Positions 7,405 through 15,611 of a stretch of 34,465 nucleotides of DNA are shown here, piece after piece. This DNA comes from an uncultured bacterium (GTDB lineage: Bacteria > Bacillota > Clostridia > Oscillospirales > Oscillospiraceae), in contig CASFCW010000012.1 of assembly GCA_949293165.1 (NCBI GenBank), positions 1 to 34,465 on the forward strand, given 5' to 3'. Position numbers and translations under genes: made by a program. A model generated the notes under the pieces. The model saw only the letters and a list, made by a program, of their open reading frames with translations. It had not been told where the DNA came from and made no database searches. Each line of letters opens with the position of its first letter. Position 1 is the stretch's first letter.

Positions 7405-9279
7405 TCAGGTCTCGTCCCAGAAATAGCCGGAGACGGACAGAAGCTGATAAAGCAGGTGGGCGGCCTGGTCCCGGGTGGCCCAGGCGTGGGCCTGGTCCAG
7501 CTCCAGGGAGATGCCAAGCTGTTCCAGCCGCCAGGCGGGGGCCTGGGCCCAGGGGCTCAGCTCCACATAGGTCATCCACTGGGCGGCGGGCAGGTCCCGC
7601 TGGGACAGGTCATAGCCGGCCATGGTGGCCCAGCTGGAGACGGCGGAGAGCACCGTGACCATCTCCTCGTAGGAGATGGGGGACTGGGGGTCAAAGGTGC
7701 CGCTGCCGCGGCCGGACAGGAAGCCCCGGGCGGCCATGGCGTTGACTGCGTCAGCGTACCAGGCGGTGGGGGGCACATCGGAAAACATCTGCTCCTCCGA
7801 CGGGGCCAGATTCAGGGCGGCGGCCATCATCACGGCAAACTCCGCCCGGGTGATGGAACGGTTGGGGGCAAAGGCGCCGTCGTCCATGCCGGACACCAGC
7901 CCATAGACGGCCAGGGCAGCCACCTCCTGGGGGTAGGCGCTGTCCGCCAGGTCGGAGAAGGCGTAGCGGCTGCTGAAGGGCAGGCCCAGGCTTTGGGCCG
8001 CCTGCTCCGGCGTGACGCAGCGCCACACTCCCACGCCCCGGCCCAGCTCCACAACGGCGGTGGGAGGCAGAGCCTCCAGAATCTGCGCCAGCACCGGCTG
8101 GTACTGGGCCTCCCGGGCCAGGCTGCCCTCCAGATAGAGGGTGAAGCCGCCCAGGGTGAGGCGGAGATTGCCCTCCGCCTTGTCAGGGGCGGTGGCAGAC
8201 AGAAGCTGGGCGGCCTCCAGGGCGGTATCGGCCGGCAGCATCAGGGTGGGGAACACCCCGATCAGGTGGTTGGTGGTGCCGTCGGGGGAGAAGAAGCGGG
8301 AGGTGGTCATTTTCAGGGCGTCGCCCTGAAACAGCTCCGGGGTGTTGTTTTCGTCAAATACGGTCTGGGCAATGCCCTTGCCGTAGGTGCGTTCCCCCAG
8401 GATAATGCCGAAGCCCAGGTCCCGGGCGGCGGCGGAGAACAGCTCCGAGGCGCTGGCGGAGTGGGCGCTGGTGAGAATCAGCAGGGGTTTGTCCGTCAAA
8501 TCTTCGCAGTTGGCGGTGGTCTCAATGGTGATAACGGCGCCCTGGGCGTCCCGGAAGTGCACCATCTCCGCCGCCCCTGCGAACCGCCCGGCGGTGGCGG
8601 CGGCGGACTGGGCCACGCCCCCAGGATTGCTCCGCAGGTCCATCACCCAGAGCTCCGCCTGGCCGTCCAGCTCCGCGATGGCCTGCTCCACAGTGGAGGC
8701 GGTGCTTTCCCCGAAGCTGGAGCAGTCGATGAAGCCCGCGTCATCCATCAGCTTGTAGGTAACAATGGGGATCTGGACCTTGCGGCGCTCCATGGTGAAG
8801 TCCATCCGGGTGTCGGTGCCGGCCCGGATCACGGTGACGGTGACCTGGCTGCCCTCCTTGCCGGTAATCAGGGACTGGACATCCGACTGGGCCGTCAGGG
8901 GAACGCCGTCCACAGCCACAAGCCGGTCGCCTGCCGACAGCCCCGCCTCCAGGGCGGGGGAGTTGTCCAGGACGGACAGGATGGTATAGCCGTCCTCATA
9001 CGCGGTCTGGATGGACACGCCAATCCCCACCAGGGTGTCGCCGTTGACGGAGGTGAGGAAGGAGTTGTAGCTGTCAGGGGAGAGATAGACGGTATAGGGG
9101 TCGTTCAAGGCCGACAGGATGGCCTCGTTATCCTCCAAAGCCAGCACGGCGTCGGGGACAGGGTCGATGTAATGCTCCTGCAGCAGCCGGCGCAGGTCGT
9201 CGGTCTCCAAAGCGGAGGCGGGGACGGCCAGGGTGGCCGCCAGGGCCAGGGACAGAATAACAGGGGTAATGCGTTTCAT
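7405..9279 (-). CDS. Exported S41 (C-terminal processing) protease with PDZ and SLH domains
   Basis: A 624-residue secreted serine protease. It has a signal peptide (1-23, ending in ASA), a PDZ domain at about 80-165 and an S41 catalytic domain at about 175-340. The Ser/Lys pair is visible as SASASE (Ser276) and ERTYGKG (Lys301), 25 residues apart as in Prc/CtpA. The C-terminus carries two clear S-layer-homology repeats (about 445-490 and 510-560) and a degenerate third. These would hold it on cell-wall polysaccharide. The ATG at 9279 has AAGGAGA upstream and starts directly with the signal peptide, so the longer frame to 9342 is rejected. Two metal GTPase genes follow on the same strand after 34 bp, possibly in the same transcript. 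Confidence 0.9.
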   Translation of the reverse strand: MKRITPVILSLALAATLAVPASALETDDLRRLLQEHYIDPVPDAVLALEDNEAILSALNDPYTVYLSPDSYNSFLTSVNGDTLVGIGVSIQTAYEDGYTILSVLDNSPALEAGLSAGDRLVAVDGVPLTAQSDVQSLITGKEGSQVTVTVIRAGTDTRMDFTMERRKVQIPIVTYKLMDDAGFIDCSSFGESTASTVEQAIAELDGQAELWVMDLRSNPGGVAQSAAATAGRFAGAAEMVHFRDAQGAVITIETTANCEDLTDKPLLILTSAHSASASELFSAAARDLGFGIILGERTYGKGIAQTVFDENNTPELFQGDALKMTTSRFFSPDGTTNHLIGVFPTLMLPADTALEAAQLLSATAPDKAEGNLRLTLGGFTLYLEGSLAREAQYQPVLAQILEALPPTAVVELGRGVGVWRCVTPEQAAQSLGLPFSSRYAFSDLADSAYPQEVAALAVYGLVSGMDDGAFAPNRSITRAEFAVMMAAALNLAPSEEQMFSDVPPTAWYADAVNAMAARGFLSGRGSGTFDPQSPISYEEMVTVLSAVSSWATMAGYDLSQRDLPAAQWMTYVELSPWAQAPAWRLEQLGISLELDQAHAWATRDQAAHLLYQLLSVSGYFWDET

Positions 9280-9316
9280 TGGAGTCTCCTTCTGAATGGC
9301 GCCCATCACGGGCGCG

Positions 9317-9350
9317 TGCGCCGGATGCCGAGGCTTCGGCATCCGGCGCA
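9317..9350. terminator. Strong hairpin between purA and the protease gene
   Basis: Perfect 15-bp arms at 9317-9331 and 9336-9350 enclose a 4-nt loop. There is no T run after it on the minus strand, so it may be a weak or factor-assisted terminator, or an mRNA 3'-end stabiliser for purA. It lies in the 112-bp gap before the protease gene. Confidence 0.5.
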
Positions 9351-9391
9351 GCGGTGGCGGCGGCCGCCTGGGTCAGACGGCCGGGCCCTTG

Positions 9392-10684
9392 TTACAGCTT
9401 GGGGGTGCGGTAGGTCATCTCCTCCCGCTTGGGGCCGGAGGACACCATGGTGATGGGGGCGCCGATCTGGGCCTCCAGGAAATCCACATAGTCCTTGGCC
9501 TGCTGGGGGAGCGCGTCATAGTCCTTGCAGCCCCGGATGTCGCACTTCCAGCCGGGGAGGGTGGTAAACACGGGCTTGGCCCGCATCAGACGGGGGGTGG
9601 TGGGGAAGCGGTCAGTCACTTCACCGTCGATCTCATAGCCGGTGCATACCTTGATCTCGTCCAGGTATCCCAGCACATCCAGGCAGGTGAGGGCCACCTG
9701 GGTGGAGCCCTGAACCATGCAGCCGTACTTGGTGGCCACGGCGTCGAACCAGCCTACCCGGCGGGGACGGCCGGTGGTGGCGCCGAACTCCCCCTTGTCG
9801 CCGCCCCGGCGGCGCAGCTCGTCCCCCTCCTCGCCCAGCAGCTCGCTGACAAAGGGCTCGGTGTGGGAGCCCACAGAGGAGGAATAGGCCTTGGTGACGC
9901 AGATCACGTCCTCCACGGCGGTGGGAGGGATGGCGGCGCCCACGCAGCCAAAGCCGGCCAGGGTGTGGGAGGAGGTGGTCATGGGGAAGATGCCCAGGTC
10001 GGGGTCCTTCATGGAGCCCAGCTGGCCCTCCATCAGGATGGTCTTTCCCTCCTTCAGGGCCTGGTGGACGAAGCCCACGGCGTCGCCCACGTAGGGGCGG
10101 ATCTCCTCCCGCAGGGCGATGAGCTGGTCAAACAGCTCCCGCACGTCCAGGGCGGGCTTGTGGTAAAGGTGCTCAAACAGCACGTTCTTCAGGGTGACGG
10201 CGGAGGTGAGCCGCTCCATCAGCCGCTGCTCGTCAAACAGGTCACACACCTGAATGCCGATTTTGGCGTATTTGTCGGAATAGAAGGGGGCAATGCCGCT
10301 TTTGGTGGAGCCGAAGGCCTTGCCCGCCAGCCGCTCCTCCTCGTAGGCGTCCTGGAGGACGTGGTAGGGCATGAGCAGCTGGGCCCGCTCGGAGATAATC
10401 AGGTTGGGAGCGGGAACACCCTGGTCGGTGATGGATTTCAGCTCGTCCACCAGCTTGCGGACGTCAAGGGCGACGCCATTGCCGATGATGTTGGTGATAT
10501 GGGGATAGAAGGTGCCGGAGGGGAGAATGTGCAGGGCAAACCGGCCGTAATCGTTGATGATGGTGTGGCCGGCGTTGGCGCCGCCCTGGAAGCGGATGAC
10601 CACATCCGAGGACTCCGCCAGCATATCGGTGATTTTGCCCTTGCCCTCGTCGCCCCAGTTGGCGCCGACAATCGCTTTTACCAT
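9392..10684 (-). CDS. purA: Adenylosuccinate synthase
   Basis: Catalyses the GTP-dependent joining of IMP and aspartate to adenylosuccinate, the first committed step to AMP. The 430-residue protein is full length. It begins MVKAIVGANWGDEGKGK with the P-loop-like GDEGKGK at 11-17 (catalytic Asp12), followed by the NAGHT IMP-binding segment near 36-40. The later GxTTGRPRRVGW and TRFPTTP-type motifs are also present. The ATG at 10684 has GGAGGT upstream. It has its own strong promoter at 10759-10787 and a structured leader, and is not in an operon with other pur genes here. Confidence 0.96.
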   Translation of the reverse strand: MVKAIVGANWGDEGKGKITDMLAESSDVVIRFQGGANAGHTIINDYGRFALHILPSGTFYPHITNIIGNGVALDVRKLVDELKSITDQGVPAPNLIISERAQLLMPYHVLQDAYEEERLAGKAFGSTKSGIAPFYSDKYAKIGIQVCDLFDEQRLMERLTSAVTLKNVLFEHLYHKPALDVRELFDQLIALREEIRPYVGDAVGFVHQALKEGKTILMEGQLGSMKDPDLGIFPMTTSSHTLAGFGCVGAAIPPTAVEDVICVTKAYSSSVGSHTEPFVSELLGEEGDELRRRGGDKGEFGATTGRPRRVGWFDAVATKYGCMVQGSTQVALTCLDVLGYLDEIKVCTGYEIDGEVTDRFPTTPRLMRAKPVFTTLPGWKCDIRGCKDYDALPQQAKDYVDFLEAQIGAPITMVSSGPKREEMTYRTPKL

Positions 10685-10697
10685 CGGTTACCTCCGT

Positions 10698-10742
10698 GAG
10701 TCGGGATTCGCAACCGGCCTGCGGATTTGCCTTATCCGACTC
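10698..10742 (-). promoter_or_regulatory. Structured 5' leader of purA
   Basis: In the roughly 70-nt leader, 7-bp perfect arms (10742-10736 with 10704-10698, GAGTCGG/CCGACTC) close a domain. An inner CGCA-TGCG stem lies within it, and the domain ends just before the Shine-Dalgarno. It does not match the purine riboswitch or another class I know; regulation is a guess. Confidence 0.3.
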
Positions 10743-10758
10743 GTAACGCAACACAAGT

Positions 10759-10787
10759 ATTATACTGCCTTTTTCCCCGGGACGCAA
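10759..10787 (-). promoter_or_regulatory. Sigma-A promoter for purA
   Basis: Read on the minus strand, TTGCGT (10787-10782), a 17-bp spacer, and TATAAT (10764-10759). Transcription would start about 65-70 nt before the purA start codon. Confidence 0.8.
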
Positions 10788-10847
10788 GGGGATTTCCGGG
10801 GCAAAAAGAGACAATTTGGAGGAAAAAGCTGGCGCCGGCGGAGACGG

Positions 10848-11444
10848 TCAGCCCGCTTTCCCATCCGCTGCCGTCTCAGGGCGGATCATAGCCAGCCCGT
10901 CGGCCAGGGTGGACTGCGTCAGCATCCCGCTGGCATAGGCGGTTACGTTGCCGTCCCCGTCCAGAAAGAAGGTGGAGGGGAAGCCCCGCAGGCCGTAGGC
11001 GGTGACGCCGGAATAGTCCACGTCGTAGTACACCGGGAAGGTGTAGCCCTCTGCCTCCAGATAGGCCTCCGCCTTCTCCCGGGTCTCGCCGGACATGGCG
11101 TCCCCCACGTTGACCATGAGAAACTGGATGTCCTGGCCGTAGTCGGTGAAGGCGGCCTGGAAATCGGGCATCTCCGTCTTGCAGGGGCCGCAGGTGGAGG
11201 CCCAGAAATTGACCACGGCGGGGCGGCCATCCAGCGCCTCCAGCAGGGTAAGGGCGGTGCCCTCCGGCGTTTCCATCTGGAAGTCCGGGGCGGGGATGGG
11301 GGCGCTTCCCTCCTGGGAGCCGGAGCCGTCCCCGGCGGGGGACAGGGCGCCCCGCTGGGACAGGGCGGTGTAGCCCATGGCGGCGGCGGCCAGCAGCAGG
11401 ACAAAGCCGGCCAAGAGCAGCAGCAGTCGTTTCCGTTGGGTCAT
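10848..11444 (-). CDS. TlpA/ResA-like membrane-anchored thioredoxin
   Basis: A 198-residue thiol-disulfide protein. The N-terminal hydrophobic segment at 6-27 (no lipobox cysteine) anchors it outside the membrane. The thioredoxin-like domain has WASTCGPCK (CGPC at 85-88) and the cis-proline loop GFPSTFF. It would pass reducing power to, or oxidise, exported proteins. The ATG at 11444 has AAGGAGG upstream; the open frame further upstream is out of register with ccdA and is not real. It starts 23 bp after ccdA, the typical membrane partner that brings electrons from cytosolic thioredoxin. The pair is divergent from a Crp/Fnr-type regulator. Confidence 0.9.
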   Translation of the reverse strand: MTQRKRLLLLLAGFVLLLAAAAMGYTALSQRGALSPAGDGSGSQEGSAPIPAPDFQMETPEGTALTLLEALDGRPAVVNFWASTCGPCKTEMPDFQAAFTDYGQDIQFLMVNVGDAMSGETREKAEAYLEAEGYTFPVYYDVDYSGVTAYGLRGFPSTFFLDGDGNVTAYASGMLTQSTLADGLAMIRPETAADGKAG

Positions 11445-11467
11445 AGCAAAAACCTCCTTGTGTGGGC

Positions 11468-12121
11468 TCAGGAGAGCAGCTTGGACAGCAGCCCGGTGGC
11501 CATCAGCGCGCCCATGGCGATGAGCAGTCCGCCGGAGACCCGGTTGATTAGGACGTAGTGGGCCTTGACCCATTGAAAGGCGGCGGTGAAGGACTGCACC
11601 AGCAGGGCGCTGGCCACGAAGGGCACCCCAAGGCCGAGGGAATAGCACAGCAGCAGCAAAACCCCCTGGAGGGTGGAGCCCTGGTGGGAGGCCAGCATCA
11701 GGGCCGACCCCAGAAAAGCGCCCACGCAGGGCGTCCAGCCCACGGAAAAGACCAGGCCGAGCACCACCGCGGAGACAAAGCCGCCGTCCCCCCGGGCGCC
11801 GCCGCTGATGCCGCGGAACAGAGGGATGTGGATGATATCCAGGAATTGCAGCCCCATAAGCATGACCACCAGGCCGGTAACCAGGTTGACCGCGGCCTGC
11901 CACTGGGCCAGCAGCCCGCCCAGGGTGCCGGCAAAAGCGCCCAGGGCGGTGAAGGTCAGGGTGAAGCCCAAAACAAAGCCCAGGGCGTTTCGCGCCGAGG
12001 CGCGGCCGGAGTGACGGGCGCTGTCCCCGGCGAAGTAGGACAGGTAGACGGGGAGCATGGGGAGCAGGCAGGGGGAGAGGAAGGTGATGATGCCCTCCAG
12101 AAAGGTAATCAGATAGGTCAT
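11468..12121 (-). CDS. ccdA: CcdA-family thiol-disulfide transmembrane protein
   Basis: A 217-residue polytopic membrane protein with about six helices, of the CcdA/DsbD-beta family. It carries electrons from cytosolic thioredoxin to extracytoplasmic thioredoxin-like proteins. The two redox cysteines are visible in SPCLLPMLP (Cys18) and GWTPCVGAFLG (Cys132), in the first and fourth helices. The ATG at 12121 has GGAGG upstream. The next gene on the same strand is the TlpA-like protein, its likely acceptor. The upstream region contains a palindrome overlapping a -10-like TATAAT. Confidence 0.92.
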   Translation of the reverse strand: MTYLITFLEGIITFLSPCLLPMLPVYLSYFAGDSARHSGRASARNALGFVLGFTLTFTALGAFAGTLGGLLAQWQAAVNLVTGLVVMLMGLQFLDIIHIPLFRGISGGARGDGGFVSAVVLGLVFSVGWTPCVGAFLGSALMLASHQGSTLQGVLLLLCYSLGLGVPFVASALLVQSFTAAFQWVKAHYVLINRVSGGLLIAMGALMATGLLSKLLS

Positions 12122-12186
12122 GAAAGCCTCCGATGGGGAATAAAAGTGGGGTTATGTACAGTATGCCCCAACGGCGGAGGGGCGTC

Positions 12187-12201
12187 TGTGATTATATCAC
12201 A
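12187..12201. promoter_or_regulatory. Crp/Fnr-type operator candidate between ccdA and the regulator gene
   Basis: The 15-bp near-palindrome TGTGATTATATCACA (half-sites TGTGA/TCACA) fits the Crp/Fnr site style, with a spacer of 5 instead of 6. It overlaps a minus-strand TATAAT (12196-12191) that could be the ccdA -10 box, and lies 7 bp upstream of the plus-strand -35 box. It is probably the site of the adjacent regulator. Confidence 0.6.
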
Positions 12202-12208
12202 AAACACC

Positions 12209-12237
12209 TTGCCTGGGGAAGAAAAAAACGATATGAT
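12209..12237 (+). promoter_or_regulatory. Sigma-A promoter for the Crp-type regulator gene
   Basis: TTGCCT (12209-12214), a 17-bp spacer, then TATGAT (12232-12237). The start codon at 12287 follows with GAGGAG as the ribosome binding site. Confidence 0.65.
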
Positions 12238-12286
12238 AGGGGGCAGGGGCTGGGCCCTGAGTACATGGGAAGCAGAGGAGACAGGT

Positions 12287-12946
12287 ATGGATCGTTACCC
12301 TTTACAGCAGCTGCCCTTTTGGGGGCGGCTGGAGGAACGCCAGCGGCAATTGCTGGAACAAAGCGTCCGGCGGATGGAATACCGGCCCGGGCAGATTGTC
12401 CGCGCTCCGGGCAGGGACTGCCTGGGCGCGCTGGTGATCCAGCGGGGGGTGATCCGGATCTACCTCCTGTCCCAGGAGGGGCGGGAGGCCACCATTGCCC
12501 GGATGACGGCGGGGGAGGTCTGCGTGCTGTCCGCCTCCTGCATGTTGTCCGCCATCACCTTCGAGGTGGAGATGATGGCCCAGGAGGAGACGGAGGTGCT
12601 GGTCATCCCCGTGCAGGTGCTGTCCCAGCTGATGCAGGAAAACCTGTATGTGGAGAATTTCGTCTACAAAACGGCGGCGGAGCGGTTTTCCGACGCCATC
12701 TCGGCGGTGGAGCGGATGCTCTTTCTCACCCTGGAGCAGCGGGTGGTGGTCTACCTGCTCCAGGAATCCCGGCGGCGGGGGGAGGAGACCCTGCGCCTGA
12801 CCCAGGAGCAGATGGCCCAGGCCATCGGCAGCGCCCGGGAGGCGGTGACCCGCTCCCTGAAAAAGCTGGCGGATGCCGGGCTGGTGGAACTGTTTCGCGG
12901 GGGCGTCCGGATTTTGAACCGGGAGGGGCTGGAGGAGCGAAGCTGA
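12287..12946 (+). CDS. Crp/Fnr-family transcriptional regulator
   Basis: A 219-residue regulator with a cyclic-nucleotide-binding-like beta-roll at about 10-115, a dimer helix at about 120-150, and a Crp-type helix-turn-helix at about 168-192 (LTQEQMAQAIGSAREAVTR). It lacks the N-terminal four-cysteine cluster of Fnr. It does have Cys45, Cys79 and Cys85 in the sensor domain, which could act as thiol switches. The true start is ATG 12287; the frame upstream is an artefact running over the antisense of ccdA. It is divergent from the ccdA-tlpA pair and likely regulates it and itself through the palindrome at 12187-12201. The ligand is unknown. Confidence 0.9.
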   Translation: MDRYPLQQLPFWGRLEERQRQLLEQSVRRMEYRPGQIVRAPGRDCLGALVIQRGVIRIYLLSQEGREATIARMTAGEVCVLSASCMLSAITFEVEMMAQEETEVLVIPVQVLSQLMQENLYVENFVYKTAAERFSDAISAVERMLFLTLEQRVVVYLLQESRRRGEETLRLTQEQMAQAIGSAREAVTRSLKKLADAGLVELFRGGVRILNREGLEERS

Positions 12947-12994
12947 ACCAGCCCAAGGAAACCATCATATTAGCTAAAACAGATGGGAAAAGGC

Positions 12995-13023
12995 TTGCGC
13001 TTTCTGGTGGTTATTGCTATACT
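12995..13023 (+). promoter_or_regulatory. Sigma-A promoter for malQ
   Basis: TTGCGC (12995-13000), a 17-bp spacer, then TATACT (13018-13023) preceded by TGC, an extended -10. It lies 48 bp after the regulator stop and about 70 bp before the malQ start. Confidence 0.75.
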
Positions 13024-13092
13024 GAGGGAGAAAACCGGCGGCGAGAGGGGTTTGCCGCCGGACAGGAGCAGTTTGAAAGGAGCGAGTCCCAT

Positions 13093-14535
13093 ATGGAATT
13101 CAGACGTTCCAGCGGCATTTTGCTGGCCCTGTCCTCCCTGCCCGGGCCCTACGGCATTGGGTCCATGGGCGGGCCGGCCCGCCGCTTTGTGGATTTTCTG
13201 GCGGAAGCGGGGCAGTCCTACTGGCAGGTCCTGCCGCTGGTGCCGCCTGGGGAGGGCAACTCCCCCTACATGTCCTCCTCTGCCTTTGCGGGCAGCCCGG
13301 ATCTCATCGACCTGGAGGAGCTGCAGGCGGAGGGCCTGCTCACCGCCCAGGAGGTGGAGGCGGTCCGGTCGGACGCCCTGGACCGGGTGGATTACGACCA
13401 TCTGCGCCGCACCAGGCTGAAGGTGCTGGAGCGGGCCTTCCGCCGCGCCAGCGCCCCGGACAGCCAGCCGCTGGCCCAGCCGGACCTGCCCTGGGTGGCG
13501 GATTACGCTGTGTTTGCGGCCCTGCATGACAAGTACGGCACAGGGTGGGACCAGTGGCCTGAGGACGCCAGCCCGGACCAGGAGCGGGTGGCCTTCCACA
13601 CCTTCGTGCAGGATGTCTTTTACCGCCAGTGGTTCCACCTGAAGGAGTATGCCAACCAGCGGGGGGTGCGGATTATCGGGGATGTGCCCATTTATCTGTC
13701 CGCGGACAGCGCGGAGGTCTATTTCCGCCGGGAGCTGTTCCAGATGGACGAGGCGGGGCACCCCTCCGCCGTAGCAGGCGTTCCACCTGACGCCTTCTCC
13801 AGTGAGGGGCAATACTGGGGGAACCCCCTATACGACTGGGAGGGGCACACCGCCCAGGTGTTTGCCTTCTGGCAGGAGCGGATGATCTGGTGTGCCCGGA
13901 TGTATGACGCGGTGCGCATCGACCACTTCCGGGCCTTCCATACCTACTGGTCCATCCCGGCAGAGGCGGACAGCGCCAGGGAAGGGCACTGGGAGAAGGG
14001 GCCGGGGATGGAGCTGATCCATACCATCCGGCAGACCGTCCCCAAGCTGGAATTGATTGCGGAGGATCTGGGGGACCTGGACGCCCAGGCCCTGGAATTT
14101 GTCCGTACCTGCGGCATCCCCGGGATGAAGGTGATGACCTTCGCCTTTGACCCCATGGGGGAGAGCGCCTACCTGCCCCACAACTGCGGGCCCTCCTCCG
14201 TGGTATATACGGGTACCCACGACACTCCCACCTTTGTCCAGTTTTTGCAGGAGGCCTCCGCAGACGAGGCGGGCTATGCCCGCCGGTATCTCCGCCTGCG
14301 GGAGGATGAGGGGCTGGGCTGGGGGGTCATCACCGGCGCCTGGTCCACCGCCAGCTGCCTGGCCATCGCCCCCTTCCAGGACGTGCTGGGCCTGGGCGGC
14401 GACGCCCGGATGAACACCCCGGGCACCATGGGCCCCCACAACTGGTCCTGGCGGGTGCGGGAGGAGGCGCTGAACCCCTATGTCGCCCACACCCTGCGGG
14501 AGATTACCCGCACCTACCGCCGCTGCCCACTATAA
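13093..14535 (+). CDS. malQ: 4-alpha-glucanotransferase (amylomaltase, GH77)
   Basis: Transfers alpha-1,4-glucan segments between maltodextrins or to glucose in glycogen/maltodextrin metabolism. The 480-residue cytosolic protein is full length for bacterial GH77. It shows QVLPLVPPGEGNSPY (45-59), the donor-site RIIGDVPIY (193-201), the nucleophile in DAVRIDHFRAF (Asp277), the acid/base in LIAEDLG (Glu324) and the transition-state stabiliser in TGTHDTPT (Asp377). The ATG at 13093 has AAAGGAG upstream; the earlier open frame overlaps the regulator gene and is discarded. It has its own promoter at 12995-13023. No other maltose genes are nearby. Confidence 0.95.
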   Translation: MEFRRSSGILLALSSLPGPYGIGSMGGPARRFVDFLAEAGQSYWQVLPLVPPGEGNSPYMSSSAFAGSPDLIDLEELQAEGLLTAQEVEAVRSDALDRVDYDHLRRTRLKVLERAFRRASAPDSQPLAQPDLPWVADYAVFAALHDKYGTGWDQWPEDASPDQERVAFHTFVQDVFYRQWFHLKEYANQRGVRIIGDVPIYLSADSAEVYFRRELFQMDEAGHPSAVAGVPPDAFSSEGQYWGNPLYDWEGHTAQVFAFWQERMIWCARMYDAVRIDHFRAFHTYWSIPAEADSAREGHWEKGPGMELIHTIRQTVPKLELIAEDLGDLDAQALEFVRTCGIPGMKVMTFAFDPMGESAYLPHNCGPSSVVYTGTHDTPTFVQFLQEASADEAGYARRYLRLREDEGLGWGVITGAWSTASCLAIAPFQDVLGLGGDARMNTPGTMGPHNWSWRVREEALNPYVAHTLREITRTYRRCPL

Positions 14536-14545
14536 CCCAGATTCC

Positions 14546-14580
14546 GGGCCGTCCGGGAGCAAATCGCTCCCGGACGGCCC
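14546..14580. terminator. Hairpin terminator between convergent malQ and the PepSY gene
   Basis: Perfect 15-bp GC-rich arms (14546-14560 and 14566-14580) surround an AAATC loop. It lacks a clear T tract on either strand, but it is the only stem in the gap between two convergent stops, so it probably serves both. Confidence 0.65.
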
Positions 14581-14600
14581 TGTCGAAATTTGCGGGGGAT

Positions 14601-15611
14601 TCAGTCCCAATCCACGTCCCAGTCCAGAATGGCGCCGGTGGCGGCGTCAATTTCGAACTCGTACTCCAGCCCATTGCTGCGCAGCTCGCCTTCGTAGACC
14701 AGGCGCCCGTCGTCCCGGTCCAGGTGGAAGTCCCGGTAGGTGCCGGTGGTGCCGGCCTTCTTTTCCACAATGGCCTTGACCTGGGCCTCGGTGAGGGAGG
14801 CGCTGCCGGAGGAGGCGGGGGCATTGTCCTCGATGTCCCAGTCGCAGCTGCGGACAGCGCCGGTGGCGGCGTCAATCTCGTAGTCATACTCCTTGCTGCC
14901 GGCCCAGAACTCCACGTCGTAGACCCGCATACCGTCGTCGTAGTCCAGCCTGGCCTTGACGAAGGTGACCTCGTCAGCAGACAGGCCGGCGTGCTTCAAA
15001 GCGGCGGACTTGGCCTTCTCCACCCCAATGTCGTTGGAGGACTGGGCGGTGTAGCCCTCCACGTCAAAGTCGTAGCTGCGGACGGACCCGGTGGCGGCGT
15101 CGATCTCGTAGTCGTACTCCTTGCTGTCGGCCCAGAACTCCACATCGTAGACCCGCACGCCGTTATCGTAGTCCAGCTTTGCCTTGATAAAGGTTACCTC
15201 ATCGGCGGCCAGGCCGGCGTGCTTCAAAGCGGCGGATTTGGCCTTCTCCACCCCGATGTCGCCGGCGGACTGGGAGGTGCCGGAGGCGGAGGCGGCGGGC
15301 GCCGTGGTTTTCTCCTCCGTGGTGAGCACCACGGTGTTGTTGGGGCCGTCCCAGGCCACGTCCACACCCAGGGCCTGGCTGATGCAGGCCAGGGGCAGGT
15401 AGGTGGTTCCGTCAATGGTGAAGGGCTCCACGGGGTTGCCGCTGCTGTCGGTGAGCTTGAGGGCTTCGCCGTTGAGGGTCACCTTCATGTCGTGGTAATC
15501 GGCCCGGAGGAGCTTTTGCCCCACAGTGGCCAGGGAGGGGAGAGCCAGCATTCCGGTCAGGGTGGCAAGCACCACGCCGCCTGCGATCAGGGATTTCATG
15601 TTCTTTTTCAT
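14601..15611 (-). CDS. Exported protein with copper-amine-oxidase-like N-domain and three PepSY domains
   Basis: A 336-residue secreted or wall-associated protein. It has a signal peptide (1-28), then a copper-amine-oxidase N-terminal (stalk) domain at about 38-97 with TIDGTTYLPL. A Ser/Ala-rich linker follows, then three PepSY units. The first two are near-identical, each with DIGVEKAKSAALKHAGL, VYDVEFWA and YDYEIDAATG; the third is divergent and ends the protein (LDWDVDWD). PepSY domains are linked to protease inhibition or wall/propeptide roles in Firmicutes, so the function here is open. The C-terminal acid residues recall calcium binding. The ATG at 15611 has AAGGAGG upstream. The gene stands alone. 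Confidence 0.85.
   Translation of the reverse strand: MKKNMKSLIAGGVVLATLTGMLALPSLATVGQKLLRADYHDMKVTLNGEALKLTDSSGNPVEPFTIDGTTYLPLACISQALGVDVAWDGPNNTVVLTTEEKTTAPAASASGTSQSAGDIGVEKAKSAALKHAGLAADEVTFIKAKLDYDNGVRVYDVEFWADSKEYDYEIDAATGSVRSYDFDVEGYTAQSSNDIGVEKAKSAALKHAGLSADEVTFVKARLDYDDGMRVYDVEFWAGSKEYDYEIDAATGAVRSCDWDIEDNAPASSGSASLTEAQVKAIVEKKAGTTGTYRDFHLDRDDGRLVYEGELRSNGLEYEFEIDAATGAILDWDVDWD
14848..15261. repeat. 228-bp period tandem duplication within the PepSY gene
   Basis: Segments 14848-15033 and 15076-15261 are highly similar at the DNA level, with only scattered, mostly silent differences. Each encodes one PepSY domain, and the period is exactly 76 codons. This points to a recent in-frame duplication or ongoing gene conversion. 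Confidence 0.85.

Noticed and set aside
6988-9453. 821-codon plus-strand open frame
   Set aside because: It is a high-GC shadow opposite the S41 protease and GTPase genes, with Gly/Gln/His-rich composition and no domain features.
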